Below are positions 45,243 through 60,434 of a stretch of DNA of 64,000 nucleotides, piece after piece (the first letter of the stretch is position 1; every line of letters begins with the position of its first letter). Source of the DNA: Opisthorchis felineus. Taxonomy: Eukaryota; Platyhelminthes; Trematoda; Opisthorchiida; Opisthorchiidae. The notes under the pieces were generated by a model, which was not told the DNA's origin, did no database searches, and worked only from the letters and a program-made list of their open reading frames with translations. The translations under genes and the position numbers were made by a program. Where the stretch lies: the NCBI GenBank assembly GCA_004794785.1, contig SJOL01008723.1:542126-606125 (forward strand), in the 5' to 3' direction.

Positions 45243-48200
45243 GGCCCACAGTACCGAAGTAGAGTTTTGTCCGAGGGTGTCACAAGCCGGCTGCAAAAAT
45301 TTTATATGCCTATTGCACCATCTTTATGGATTTCAGTTTACCATACGTGATGCATGCGGTGTAATGCCAGGCTCTATCGTCATTGGTCAGTTTGGAATTG
45401 TGCCACCATACGGCTACCACACAATGTGTTCTAGTGTGCTGTGGCCGGCACAGGTTTAAAGGTGGTATGGGGCATGGACGTCATATTTTAACATACATAG
45501 GCAAGAATACCACCAGGAAACTTTGGTTAGAAAAGCGAGAATTATTTGAGCTACTCTCCCATTTGTCGGGGTCTTTAGCAGTTTCAATAAATAAGTGTAC
45601 TTACAAGTCCAGCCGCTGAACACCCCATAATAAGAGATCGGCGAACAACAGCATTTCACTCTTGATAACCTGGGATTTAGTCTTCTGGAAATATCGCTAA
45701 ACTTATTCGGACATCAGGGTATTTTATTTTTAGTGATACCACTGTTTTTTCTTTATTCATCGGTGGAACGCCTCATCATATCGCAACATATCTAAACATT
45801 TAGGAAATATAACGGCGAATGTGTACAGCTACTTTTGAGTGATTGTATCATGTTGAATTACATTGTCTTATTGATTATTCGTGGTTCATGCAGCACGTAT
45901 GTGTATCTGATTATGGGCTTGCCGGTAATACTAGACAACCACCTCTGGCGCACTCAGTGAAAGAGTATCACGAAAGATAGATACAAGTTATTTTCACTTA
46001 AGTAGATCGTCAACACTGATTCAGTTTGCAAATGAGTCCCCAGTATTGTATATGTTGAACTTAATGTTCAATTATTAAACAAGAATGATGAACACATGGA
46101 ATGAAGGCCCACTTGAAGGGTCACAAGAAAGGGGGTATTCGTAATGAACTGTCAGATGATTTCATTAACTCAATGGCATATGAAGAGTTTCATTGGCACC
46201 TGCACATGCCAGTACTACAAGGACTCCAGCGGTCGTGAATTATTCTGCAAGCCAAAAAGCTGTTTTGTTGCAAGAACATAGGTATATGCTTGTGTCTAGT
46301 TCGTTCACTCACCAAAAGATGTGGATATGCTTCGTCCATTTGCTTGGTCCGTTCTAATAACATGGCAGTAAACAGTCTAATAAACGTACTTAGTTGACAG
46401 CACAAACGCAGCTTCAAGTGGTTTAGCATCAAAATATTACAAACCAAACGTGCCTTATAACGTCACATCCATTTTTTGAAAAAGCGATGGAGAGTCAAAA
46501 CAAGACTAAACGCTGAAGACCGCCGTAGCAAATTTATCGATTTAATTCAACCAAAACGGTAAACAATGGTCTTTTCGTATCATTTCATAGAAGCTATTCC
46601 CGAAACATTCCACCATACTTCGTATATCGGGACTATATAACTATAGTCTGTGGAACAGCGTAAGCTCTTCTTAGCCAGTTTGTGGCTGTTCCTACATAAT
46701 GACGCATTCATGAGTTTTAAAAAACGCTGACACTACTTCGGTCACTTTTTACTTGCCTTTGGGTTTGGCTGAATCCCAGCATTTCTAACTAGTAAACTTT
46801 TCTATCGTCTTTCGTAAAAAGGGATGTGGCATTTGTTTGAACTTTGTCCATATTCTCTGCTTTTTATATATCCTTTGCTATACACAGTTGTATTTCTTTC
46901 AGTGAGCCCCTGTTGCTTCAATACCCCAAGGATATTTATTGCGGGCAGTGTTGCGAGAAAACAAAGGACAAATGGGAAATAATTGACCTCAGCTTTGAAC
47001 AACGATGTAACAGATGACCCTATCATTTCGGTCGATTATTTGACCTGTATCGTCAGTTACTTGAGTGGTGGACGGGTTTCCTTCTCTTCGTTGTCCATTT
47101 GAATTTTCGGCAACTAATCCCGGAACAGATCTATCCGAGACAGAAGTGAGATAGGAAAATATGTATGCTTCGAGTTTATTAGGGAATGCTTACAGCCACC
47201 GACTGAAGTCGCAGCAGCTAAGTCAAAGTGTCGTCAAGCGAAATAAAACAGCTTTCAAGTGTTGCTACTATGCGCACTTAACATTACGATAATTCGAGCT
47301 GAAATATATCATTCTTGGTGTAAGCCGGATTCAGGTAGGAGGTCGTGGACACTAAGTTAGAGCCTTGGCTGTAGAGGATACACTAGAGAATCTGTTTGTA
47401 CGTTCCTGTGTTCCACAAAAGATATGCCGTTATTTTACGTAGCACTACACGGTACACTATACCATTATGTATAGCTGAAATTGCGTTGTTATGCAACCTT
47501 CCTACAGTAGATCTGGTTTAGGTAATGCTACGCAGAAAACCTAAGATCCATGTCGCCTGTGAATCAGTTATCAACTTTGTTGGGAAAAACTGTTTACTTG
47601 GATTTGTTGTTTTCCTCTCAAAACAAAAATAACACTATGGAACCCAAATAAAAATTTTGCCTATGCTCTAAATTTTCAAAGCACTAGATGTTGAGAGGTT
47701 TTTCACATTCACCAATAACAACCTGGTTCTCAGCCTCTGGTACAGTTCAGAAGTTAAGCAGGCAGATACAAACATCCGAACTGATAGATATTTCCTACAA
47801 CCCCAAGTCTGCTTGAAATGCCAATTCTTTGGAGAAAATTCAGTCTTTCTGGTGCTGTTTCCTTCAAAACGACAGCTAACTACACTAGTTTGGCTGTGTG
47901 GAAAAACCCCTTGCCAGTCTGTAATTGCACAATTTTCGCAACATATGGATTGCATGCACATATCAGGGATATCTACCTTAATAAATTACGAAATTTACTG
48001 CTCTATCGTAAACAAAAGTTGAACCAGTCAAATGGGCAGAGTAGAAACCAATGCTTTAGGAATATAAAAAAATCCTAAGACAAGTGGATTCATTCAATTT
48101 AGAATACTTTAAACCGTTACGGTTGAAGATAGAAATTTGCTTAAGAAGCGCCCATTGGTGAGATGCATTAATGTACATGAAATGTAAATCCGCAGGCACA

Positions 48201-48989
48201 TCACGAAGATCCAGAAAAACAAAATGTTATTCAGTAAATATTTATAAGCAGCAGTAAAACTGGTAGGTAATTTAAGTGAAATTACAAGTTCACTGGTAGA
48301 ATTCATTCGGATGTGAATTTTAAAAGAAATGTACATCCGAATCATGCCATTTGTAAGTCGGTTTAACTTCCACTTCAGTAATGTCCACAACAATAAACAT
48401 TCTCACCCTTATATCCAGTTTTTTATCTGATAAAAAACGCCTCCAGCATATGGATGCAGCTGCCGCAATCGAATTTCTATACCGTGCAAATCAATAACCC
48501 TAAATCTTTGCATCTTTCTCAGTTCCTGTTGCCAAGCGCGCAAGTAAAAGCAAATCTTTTTTCCCGGAATCTTTTTCCTATAGTGCATAAATAAAGGACA
48601 GAATAATGCGCTATTCTTTTGTGGAGCTGAAACAGTTTTCCAGTGAATTTTAGCATTTGAAAAATATTATATATAGATAAGTGAAAAGCAAGTAGGGTAA
48701 GAATACAATTCTGTTCTAGTAGCATTCAGCCCTGAAAGACTCGGGTGGAGCTGAAAAACCTGAGTGTTATGTTTAGACGTCCAGGTACCCAAAGGTACTT
48801 CTGAAGGTACATCCGGCAAAAAAACTCAAACAGAAATCGTGTTTATAATCGAAAGTCTGGGCGACCAAGGAGCAACTTATCAAAGGAGACGGGGGATTGA
48901 GAAGGGAGAAAAGAAACGAACGAGTGCATCATATAGCTTACCACCCTCTGGAATGCAGATGAGTCTCTTATGAAAGCCAAATTATATGG

Positions 48990-49110
48990 CGAATCGCGCA
49001 AGACTGGATTTCAAGTATTGCGCAAATTTAAGGAAAACTCGGGCGGTGTGCTTACCTAATGAGCCGCAAAACATAGTAAAAGGAGTTGTGGTTTGTGGAG
49101 GCGTATTTGG
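48990..49110 (+). repeat. Hammerhead-associated repeat, weak partial copy
   Basis: The stretch GTGTGCTTACCTAATGAGCC at about 49046 matches the ribozyme-core region of the 36 kb and 60.8 kb copies (CTTAC, CTGATGA-like, GCC). No GAAA follows at the right distance. Confidence 0.4.
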
Positions 49111-51067
49111 CAACCTAGTGAGTAGTGAAGAATTTGTTACCTCTTCTCAGCATTAATCTGAGTTGCCGATACAATCTAGCATGAAGGCATTAAAATGGAA
49201 ACTTTCTAAATCGAGCGTAGATGATCTGGTGAGTAAGCAAATTTAACAACAATTTTCGGGTGAAGAAACGTGTCCACTATATTTACCGCGTGTGCCTTGC
49301 CTATGGGAGAGTTTACAGGTAAAGTTATCTATGCAGTTTTGGTACAAAATTGTGCGCAAAGGTATTTAGAAAGCCTATACAATATCCAACCGAGAATTAC
49401 ACCCAATTCAAGCTTCCAAGCTCCACAAGCCAGTTAGTGGAATCATGATCTAGTAATGGTCAGGACAAAACTGTCAAACAGCGGACCGCTTCTTCCAATA
49501 CCGGTATGCCAATCTGATCTGCCATAATACTGCGTGAAGACCTCATGTGGATGAAAGTTTCAAGATAAAATCACATTTTTACGATAACATCCTTCAGCTG
49601 ATGCATGAAGAACAATTAGTCCTGTGGAAATCGTGATAAGGATGAAGGTAGATAATAAGGATTCCTTGTTAAACTTGTTAACCGGGGCTAATAAATCAAG
49701 TTCGTACACGAACCTAGACATGAATAACGTGCATGTTCAAACAAACTCACCGGGTCATGTCAAAGGAGTGTTGGAAAATGTGCGCAGTTCTGGTTGTCAA
49801 GCCTTCAGCCGGATTAATTCACAGTCGAACCGAGCCTTCAGAATAGATAATAGGATGGTTTGCATTTAAAAGGCGCATAAATTTCTTTTGAATGCAGCAT
49901 TGTTAGCCACCTTTTTCCTTATCATGGGCACTCTCAGTTGCCTAAAACAACCCCCTGGAGATGTTTAGCTGTGCTGAATTCTGAGTAAAAGTAATAATGT
50001 CGGACGTCCATGTTTCGTGCTTAGTACCTTGAAAATCTATCTACTGCGGATAGCTGGACAGCTAAGTTAGAAATCAATATTAAAACACTTGTTTTGTTTC
50101 TCCTTAGAACTACAAACTTTGCGTGGATTCAGTCGCTGGGTATCATTTGGTAGTGCATGTCAACTGTACCGCTCTGTAAGGAGCACACCAGTGGACTGAT
50201 CGTAGATGCGCATTTCTCATCGGACGTGCCTTCTCGAAAGCATTTGAGGTTTGGTACAAACTCCAAGGAACGAAATGAGCGGTTACATTTCAGGGGCTGT
50301 TTTTCATGGGCGTTTTCTCTCTAGAGAATGCCGATAAAATAAATGTGTAAAACAGTTGTGAGCTCACTGGGAAAAATGTCCTGGGCCAACTTTCCAACCG
50401 TGAGAAAAATATACCACTTAGAGCAAATGGCAGACAATACTAATATTTTTCTTCTGGAAACTCATCAAGGATACCATTACAGACGCAAATGTATACAATT
50501 ATTCGATCGCTCGTAAGGTTTATCAGTAGTGCTTTGTCGAACTTTCACTCATGCATACTTTGTCGTGTAGTTACTGTGATGTTTTTTTTACTTTTTGAAT
50601 GTTTTACTAACGGAAGGGATGATTTGTGTAAAACATTGCCGGCTTTTTATAAATTATTCAGTTTTTCTCACATACTATCAATACACCTCCGAAATTCCGA
50701 CATTCTGCTTATTATAAATCCGTTCAGACGAAGACAACAAATTCTTGCAGTTTCCGTCTATCGATCTGTGGCAAAGCACATTGTCGGATGGCAGACGATA
50801 CATCAAAAGTCTTGAATTGACCCTGTTTGACATCCTGAATTTTATTGACTCGCTTCTGTCGTGCTTCTAGCAAAACAGGATTGAGAGCAAAAACTTTGTT
50901 TGTGACCGAAACGTCGGACTATAAATCATGCTTCTGCTGATGGTTGTCGAAGTTGAAAGAACATTATCTGTTCCGACACGATGGGACGAAGCGGCTCCCG
51001 TTGATGCCCACAGTTCTAAATCGATAACGTTTTTGAGAAACTTTACAACATTATGTTTATTTTTAAT

Positions 51068-51081
51068 CTCTCTCTCTCTCT
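51068..51081. repeat. (CT)n short microsatellite
   Basis: About seven CT units in a row. Confidence 0.8.
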
Positions 51082-51676
51082 GTAACGGTTAGCACAAGCG
51101 CTTAAAGATTAAAAACGAAACATCTCGATACCATTCAGAATGCTTAGACTCACCGACTCTTTAAAATTACACTTTGTATTTACAGTGTGATACCACATAG
51201 TGAAGTCTTGTGGAACATGCAACATAATCTGATGGGAATGCTTCGTCACGTCTTTTTGGGTTTACATTCTGGGTGGTTGACTAGACCTTAAGACGGGCTT
51301 TAGCGACTGAAATATGAGAAGAAAAATTCCATGAATTTATGTGTCCGGTATGAAAAAAACATGCTCATGTCATCAAACTGCGCAATTTCCAAAAAGTAAT
51401 CGAGGAGTTCAAGGGACTGGTTCCGGTTGTCATCTAAAAACGTTAATCAACCACTGCTTGGGAATTCCAACTCCAGATATCTGGTAGCTGGATTTAAAGT
51501 GCTCATCCTGGAGCGGCTCATTCTAGATGCACCCGGGTTATCTTGTTTGATCAGATGGACCTATTCGCGATGTAACCCGTTTTCCCTCATGACTAACGAT
51601 AAAAATTTGTCGTGCACTAAATTGACTAATCGTACTTAGACAAAACGACGACGTTTTGTACAGAAGTGACGTGAAT

Positions 51677-51717
51677 ACAAATTCAACAAATTCAACAACA
51701 AATTCAACAAATTCAAA
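51677..51717. repeat. Short tandem repeat of AATTCAACA-type units
   Basis: Four imperfect copies of AATTCAACA in about 40 bases. The minus frame reads repeated F-V-E-F, a by-product of the repeat. Confidence 0.8.
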
Positions 51718-54700
51718 GCCATCCACAGCAAAATCAAAGTGTGTCTAGCAATTTCAAGGTGTCGATGCGCTTACCTATACGAGAGTTCCTGCCTTAGTGT
51801 CTAGTCGGTCTATTCGACCAGTAAAGTCACTGGATTGACGTTTGAAGCTCTGGGCAAACTAATCATTATTTGGTCACGGCTAGAGAGATTGAACAAGTTG
51901 ATAAATTAGTGCGTGTGCCGACCAGAGATGTATACGACTCCTGGGCTACCAGACCATTCACCAGTAAAACTTAAAAAATAATCCTGGATACAATAATTGG
52001 AGTACATTTGTAGGCAGGTGAAGAATGCGCGAAAGTTTATTGCTCATGTACCTCATCCTAATGTACCTCTGTGAGAGAACATAGTTTTATATGAGTGTTT
52101 AAAAAAGACTACCAAACATTGGGCCCCAAACTATTGGTCTGACTCGTCAAGGAGTCCAGTCAGTCGTCTTCTTCTAGAGCAGGAAATATTACTCCAAGCT
52201 CAGTGTACAGAGTGTACTTGAATTCAGCAATTTCTCCCATGAACTGCAGCGAGCAGACAATGATTAATCATCTGTCCTCTTCATCCCGAAAATAAATTGG
52301 AATATTGACATGGGAACGACACATGACCGTATCGGCTACCCGGGTGGTTCATATCTACTAATCCGTTAAATATGGACCGTCCTGCAGTTGTTTTCAGGCT
52401 GCCTGTTCAACTGAGTAGGGTTTCAACAGTAATCTACTGGTAGTACTAAGTTTTCGTTGCAATTTACGTCCTCTTCTCGCAAAACAGCGCAATTAACTGT
52501 GGAATTGTCCATGCTTATGCTTGATGACCCTTTCGTGATGAATTCCAAGAATATACGACTGCATAACATTTTACGCTGACCTCCGCAGTGTAATCCTATT
52601 CAAAAGCAGATCACTCAATCTAGATAAACACTACAGATCCGCCAATCTTTCCAAGCCTACAATCTAGGTTTTAGATACTTGTCTCTGGGATTTTCATGGC
52701 TATTTTCCGTAAAACGCGAGACGTGCGAGTTCTTTTTGTTTTACACTAGCACACTAAAAACCAAGCACACAAATCCGCAGTGAATGCTACCACTTGACCC
52801 GTTTCGCATAACAACTTAAATGAGCGATTCGCCACAGACAGTGCACCTGTGCTAAGCTGCGTCGATCTTACTGTTCTCCATGCAGACACTACGGTCTTAT
52901 GATTTTTGCACCTGAAGTTGTACGTTTGCCCCCAACCTGCAGGGGGCAGACAAGATGCGATTCAAAGCAATCAAGTTTTTCTCTCCAGGTTTCTTTTAAT
53001 TACCGTTTGGAGATTGACTTTTTACTATCACTGGTATTTTTGTTTAAAGAATTCGCTCACCAGACCCATGCGGAAGACAAGCTAAATTCAGAGTTATATT
53101 ATTTCATCTAGATTGTGTGGAAGGCCGGACGTCAGCACTGTGATGAAAAGGTTTAAAATTATGCGGAAAAGTGGTAAATGGGGCTAGTATGGGGATGGTG
53201 AACACTTTAATTCAAGAACTTTGCAAGAAAATATTTTATTATGTGATCGTCGGTTCATGAAAACTTGTATCTCCACAAAAACCAGCCATAAGCATACAGG
53301 TTGGAGTTGCGCTTTTGAATCATACTAAAACCCCGTACACAGGTTTGGTTTACATTAATCCAACAAACAGTCGTAAATTAAGATATTTCGGTTCAAATAA
53401 GGTCCCATGTATGGGACGCAGAAATATGATGGTCTGCGGTACTGATAAAATCAGTTTGAATTTTAGCAGCAATAGCCTTAGAAAAGCAGACTGAGTGACA
53501 CGTAAGGTATCTTATTTTACAATAGCAATATGGTCTTTTCATGCAGCCTTTTTCAAGTCTACAGAACCTAGCCAAGTCTGTGGTCTTTCTTGTCAAGATC
53601 ACAGAGTCTAGACCAAAAAGCCCAGTGTGGATGGACGTAGAATGGGGGTTTTTGGTTGTTCTTGTGTGTAAAACATTACTCGTAAAATTTGGTGGAATGA
53701 GATTAAGCATTAGAAATAAAAAGGTCCTGTTTAATTTCTACAGTTTGCCATAGATAATTGGGAAACTGAACACAACGAAGGGCAAAAATGAAACGTTACT
53801 AAAAAGAAGTGGATATCTTCCTCTTTTCGAATGATAAATTACCACACCTCTTGACACCTCTGAGCATCTACTGCCACCGCGTGCTCCTGATACTATCAGA
53901 CACATACGCCCAAGGAATACTAGTGTGCAACGTATTTACAGTGACAATAAGTTCCTCAACTTTTCAGGTGCATACGTTGGAGAGTTTAGAATTGCGGGTG
54001 CTTCGACAACCCTGAAATAAAATGTAGCCACCAATTGGACTCCGGACGATTACAGGAAAGCTGACGAGCAGTAGCTACGCTTTTGTCTAACGTTACCTAC
54101 AACATTACTAATTGTTATTAGTATTTGTTCAACTGTAACACCGTTTATGTGCCTAGTTGCCGTACCACCCAAAGGAAGCACGAGATCTGGGATACTCTCA
54201 GGTTTTCCAAGCCGAGAAGAGATCAGCCGAAATGAAGAGCTTATGTGCGAACCACGGACTTTCTTGTCATCAAGTTCAAACCATACATTCTGAGCTACCT
54301 AGAGCTCTTAGATATAATATGAACACAGTAGCTAACAATATCAAGCTATGGCATTGTTTCAAACATTAAAGTCGGTTGATTGAGTCAGAAATGTGGTCTG
54401 TGTCCACTGTAGTACAACTTAAGGATACACCAAGTAGTCGATGAGCTTAGGCTTTGAAAAACACCAAACAGTTGGTTGATGCTACGCAGAATGTGGTGGA
54501 AGCTGCGTGGTATATAGGGAGAAAACCCACCATTTACAAAGGAACTGTTTAAACCATTCTACTAGAAATCCCTCAAAAATCGGGCATTGAACAGGCCCAT
54601 CTCCACAGCCGTTGAAAGATTCATGATAGATGGCAAAGTTCAGTGGCATAATTCCTTAGCTTTCGTCAAGCTGTAAAGTAACTTAACATCAGTGAATTGT

Positions 54701-56965
54701 GAGGAAGAATACGGAGAAATCAAGTTTTTGTACAAAACACTATAGACATCTCTATGTTTAGAGCCATTCGCAGTCTGAGTTCAAGACATTGGTAAACAAC
54801 AGGACTGAACTGCTAGGCTGAAGCACGCCACTGATCAAGCATCGGCAAACGTTTTAACTGGCTTTATTTATAAGTATAAGTAAGGATGACAAATAAAAAA
54901 CTTACCCTCTAGAAGTTTGGAGTATTTACCTTCATGGAATACAGATGTGTATTTAAGAGTGCGATCTACATGATTTTTATGCTAGAAGAAAAAAACAGTG
55001 ATATATTCAGAGGATTTGAATCCGGGACTGATTTCGCAAGTCAGTAGATAATACAAGGATGTCTCCCAAAAGTCAGTGTCTAATTTGGAACCAAGAGCAG
55101 ATACAATAATACATTAGAAAAGTTTAGCCGGACTCGAATATCGTTACTGTAGCAGTGAAGAAGAACGCTACTGTTACTTGTAGCGTTTGAATAGCACTCC
55201 TCAAACATTCGCGTAGCACAGGCAACGGGCAACTTATCAGCTGTTCAAAGGATCAAAGATGCAGAACACCCAACTTAAGGACGACGTCACAAAGGGTGAA
55301 GACAACACACTTAGCCGCACAAAATGATTCTGCGGAAGCGATGGACGCGCGGAACCCCAGCATCCAATATATTGCGATTTTTTCTATACCCAGATGAATA
55401 AAACAGGGAGTGAAGAACACTACGACGTAATTTTGTCCTCTCCTTGGAAACAAAGGAATTGGACACTTTTCTTCTCTCTCATTGATAACGGCTTCACTAC
55501 AAACAGTCCTTCATTTTGGTATACGCAGAGATTGCAAATTTATTGCGAACAAACAAGTTTCCTGAGGGACAAAATCGCTCAGTTGAATAAACATACCTGC
55601 AATAGAAGAACGTCTCTTACATGGAGATATAAGTTCAGACAAAAAAAGACTACTACTGCGGTTCTTTACAACGCACGCTATCTGGTGTGACACAGCTTTA
55701 CAGACGAGTCCGTGGGTATACCCAAAGCAAAGGGAAAACAACTCAACCCATACCAGCTACATCAGCTTTATTGGTGATTAAACGTTTGGACTCCAAGTGT
55801 CACGCTGGGCGAACAGACCAATGACCAGAACAGATGACCACTGGAGCGTGTAAGAGTTTGGGGCGACACTAAACAGACGAGTGAATAAGTTGAGCCCACT
55901 CTGGTATTGTTCACAAACCTGCTGGCAGAGATACAAAGGAAGAACAAGAAATTGTCAGCAATCCCAAAGACGAAGACAATGGGAATTTTGTGAGGTGATT
56001 CAAATCATAAATTTGGTTAAACGTGACTAACAACATACAAATAGGTCCACAGGAGACTGGCACATTGATAAGTGAGGAGAAGTTCACAATAAAATTTCAG
56101 GGTTCAAACAACACTTCAGCTGTCACGCTTAGAGGCATTTTGACCATGGCTAATTGTGTGCTGTTACACAAACGTTCATCAGGTGTGTCATGTGGATCAG
56201 AGGGCTTAGAAAACTTATTTAATCTTTATAACAATTAGTGTGACCACAAATGAAATAAAAAGACCAACTCCGAACAACTAAGGATGGTGCAATGAAATAG
56301 ATGTAGGTTCAGTTAAGGTTTGATGACGGATAAAAAATAAATTGGAACCAGGTAGTCGAATCTGTGAGGTGAGACTAAAACAGTGACCTAGCCTACAAGG
56401 CAGTCTTGTTGCATGAATTCTCCTGCACATGAAAGTGATCTCACCATTCATGTTTCCGGACGTAAAATGCGTAATTAAGAAAACTGTGGCTTTTATCTTC
56501 TGGGGACTATAAGACACCGTGTTATTAGTATATTAACCTAGAAAGTGAATTTAAAGAAGATTTATTGGCATTGTTTGAAGAGGCAGCCACTAAAACTCTT
56601 TAAAGGCAGGGAAACAGAAAATAAATTGAAAATGCGGAGTTCGCTGGTGATCTTTACAGAGTAAGCAACCAAGAAGGTCAAAATTTAAAAATAGTACACC
56701 CTCATCGTTGTTACTGTGCTTATTCGTTAACTTTACAGGCAACTGTTTTGAGAATAATCACATTTCACATTTGACTTTACCTCCATGACAACAGAAAGAC
56801 TGCACTTTTGTGTTGTTCCTAGAGTAGAAATTGACTTGCAGCACTTCAGGACAACCGTTAAATGTTCTGACTAGTTATTAACACGATTTCCCACAATTAT
56901 GCATTCAAAATGGAACTGAAAAATTTACTATTTGACAGTTGTGTAGCACATGATTTGATAGCTCT

Positions 56966-56977
56966 GGGGGGGGGGTG
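56966..56977. repeat. Homopolymer G run
   Basis: About ten consecutive G within AT-rich sequence. Such runs are prone to sequencing error. Confidence 0.8.
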
Positions 56978-59900
56978 AATAATTGATTTTGCAATTATCA
57001 GTTAGGAAATGGTGCCAAGACAGAAACTAGTGCCTCATGTCTTTCACAGGAATGGCCTAACTACAAAAACAGCAATAAAAAATTAAACCATAAAAATATT
57101 TTGCCGTATATTTTATATCAGACACCCTCATGTGATTCAGAGAAACAGTGGCATGGACCTCCTAAAGACATTCAATAAATTCGGACCAATCATCATTAGA
57201 ATTAATAGAGAGGAGCTCGCATTTGCATCTGGAGACGCAGTTATTCAGATATAATAATTGCGTTGGTGCTACGGAAAACAAACTACAGAGAAGTTTCCTG
57301 TGACATCTTAATTCAGGGTTAGATGGAAAGTGGCACTGCTAATATGACTAAATGCACCAACTGTTTCAAAGTCAGTTTAGTTTTATTGCAGACTCGTAAC
57401 ACATTCCACCTTCTTCAATAACAGCAAAGCACTTTAGGAGGTGGGTGGCTCACCAGCCAGTATTTTTCAACCTTTCGCAATGTGATTATTACGACAGACG
57501 CAGTTTTCTCTTAATCCCCCTCAATCCCCCACTGATCTGTTGAACAAATTATGGGCGGTATCGGTTAACCTATCAATGGTATTTGTATTCTATTGCGCCT
57601 AACTAATTCATATGTCAAACATTGTACCTTCGGCATGTCTAGGTGAACAACAGCAACCATGTCATGTTAGACAAAATTCGTAGATCTTACATTTGACTTC
57701 CAGCTGAAGCGTATATGGACAACTTTTAAATATCAAACATGTTTGCAGCCTAAATTAGAAGAGTACGACCATTCTAGGGGAAAGAAATATTTTTCAACTG
57801 TAAATGATGCCTTCTTAGATACTTTGGAACAATGAACTGATTTCACAAAATGCACACATCTAAGGATGAGCAGTGTGTAAAATGAAGACATGACAAGACG
57901 TATGAACTCAGAGCTTGCAAAACCCCTTTAAATTTCGGTTTACCCCGCTTAGACTTGTGACTATTTATTGCTGGCGGTTGCAATGTTTTGCGTTCCAAAT
58001 GGCATAAGGGATGTCCCTCAACTGATGCCTGCAATGCATCAGCCAGGCAAAAGCATTTGAAAAAACTGGAGGTCAGTGTAATTAGTCCATTTTTCTTTTT
58101 GCTTTCGGACTTATTAAATGTGTATAGTATTGTAATGTCAGAATCTTAGATAAAGCATGACCAACTAACACTGTGCATGTCACAAGTTCAAATACATGGA
58201 ACAAAACGACAATACCGATAATACTGTGGATTACCACAACCTACTTAGAATTATTCCACCAACAATTTTTGGATGACACTGGTTTCCTATGAAGTACACA
58301 ATACACCCAATAGGTCTGAAGGTATCTTGAGTGATAGATAGGAAACTAATTGAAAGTTCGGCGTCTTTGTATTTGGTGTTCACTACTGTAAGTAAATGAT
58401 GTACTTGTTGCATTTTTTTGGATTTCCTTTTAATAACAACGCTAACGAGATTACAAGCACGTGAAAAGCCGAGTGCCTTCTTAAGCGCTTGGGTATCCTT
58501 CTACATAATTAGCGTAAGGGGAACCATAAGGCAGCTTGTCCTATACGGATCTCGTTCTGTTTTCTCTAGACCTCCTAGGACAAGATCAATTCCAGATGAC
58601 TAAAACCGCCGCTGAATGTTAATTTATTTACGAGTGTTACTAAGTAAGCCGGAAACCTCAGACGGTCAGCTTCTATCGTTAATTGGATAGTTCCACAAAT
58701 ACTTGTTTGATGATTTACTATCTACCAGCTCTCTTATTACAGGCCAGCTATTCATGCTAGCAAACCTTCTGTCCAGCGGTCAATTTTGTACAGCTAAGGT
58801 ATTGAGTTACATCAATGAATTCTACTTGCTTTTATACCTCCAGCATTCTAAGCTTATGAATTCTCCAAAATACTATTGGCAACTGCGTCTCTTGGTGAAC
58901 AAGTAGGAAACCGATAACTCTATAAATAAGTGACTAATGCAAACTTGGCATGATGCTCTTAAAATGATATCCACCGAGTGAATATCTGTACATTCAAACC
59001 ACATCCATGGTGCTGCTTCTTGGTCACGTATAAATGAGAAGGAAACAATGTGAGTGCATTTGACTTGAAAACGGAAGAAAGATTTCTTGTTGCCTGAAAT
59101 AAAACATTCCAAGTGCAACTTTCCAGGTAAACGCAAGAGGGTCTGCGGTTACAAATAACTATTATTTGCCCTGAATTAGTCAAATTTTTCAGTCAATTTT
59201 ACCGCACAGACGAATCCAAGACGTCGATAATTTTTACCCGCCTATAAGTTTAATTGGCTTCTGGACATGTGGTGGCCGGCGAAAATTGTTACGTAGATGG
59301 ATACGCAGCCGATTCCCTTACAGTTAATCAGGATAGCAAGTGCGATTTCGCGTTTATGCATGCCTATTGTACAATTTATCTCATCCGTCTCAAGCGTATT
59401 TTTGTCAGCAGCGATCTGTCTGGGTTAACGGTCTAACATTCCAGGCCGACAATGAATGCTGCCTCTTATAAAGCCCGGAAAATACAACAGCAGGTGTGCA
59501 GCTGCTTCAGCGCGACATCCGGCCATTCACTGTGCCGTACACGTTCATGTAGAATAGGAAAAATATTTATTCAGAATCCGTTGTGCCACATGCATCTGGA
59601 TGTGAAACACAGGACTGCTCGAGGGTGTCAACTTATCGCTGATCCAAGGAGTTACAACCACCCAATCGATTTGGTTAGTACGCTAAACATAATAAAGTAA
59701 CCCAAATACCGGTTGGCCGACATATGTAAACATGTGAAAATGAAATAACATCTAACCGTGCACTAGCCACTGATGGTTGTTAAACAGGCGTTCACCCCAG
59801 CACATAACTACCGGTGAACCCGTACAGTGTAGGCTTTCCGGCACCCAAGTATTTTTAACAGTTCGTCGTTGTTTATTCTGTTCGACAACTGTGAACAAGC

Positions 59901-60434
59901 TGTGCGAACAGCAAGGTTATTTGAACGCTAATCGTTGACAGATTATCTTTAATTTCCAAGGTTAAGGTGGAGCACAGCCTGGCACAATTATATGCATTTA
60001 AAAGTGGTTTGAAAATTTGGTTTAAATTATTTTTACGGTTCCTTCTCTAGTCCTCCTTATAAGCAGGAGCTTGAAGTAAAGGCCCATCATGGCCATGTGC
60101 TTTCAAATGTAAAACGATAAAATGTTAAAATTGAGGCTGACTACATTATCAAAGTGCAGGTTTTAGTGCTGTCCCGTGGAACCCTCAACTTACAAGTTTC
60201 CCAGAAATTCAACCTTCGTAAATTTTGGTCTACATTGCTTACTTTCGATACTGCATTTCTTCCGCCACATCGTTCACTAAACTGAGGGCTGAACCGGTAT
60301 AGATGTATTTCAACGTTCTAATCCTAGCTGGGCATAAATGATGCCCTTATCCTTGGTGGAAATTCTCCACCGCAGTATAGTGTACCTGTGTGAATACAGT
60401 TGTGAGAAGTAGGTTTTCTCGTTAAGTAAATGAT

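Larger units (their letters stand above)
45243..60434. other. No supported gene over about 15 kb
   Basis: Upstream flank of the proposed nidogen start. The only splice-like coding hint is on the minus strand at about 46376-46313 (LFTAMLLERTKQMDEAYPHL before a GTGAGT donor), too short to call. At 50875-50925 the phrase GTGACCGAAACGTC may be a decayed Penelope hammerhead. The rest is short tandem repeats and unassigned sequence. Confidence 0.4.

Noticed and set aside
50875..50925. GTGACCGAAACGTCGG, like the 3' half of a Penelope hammerhead
   Set aside because: The CTGATGA half is absent or too mutated. Mentioned as a possible relic only.
51538..51726. Frame with repeated F-V-E-F residues
   Set aside because: By-product of the AATTCAACA tandem repeat, not a protein.
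55005..55040. GATTTGAATCCGGGACT, like a tRNA T-arm
   Set aside because: No matching anticodon arm or acceptor stem nearby; the match is short and in unique sequence.
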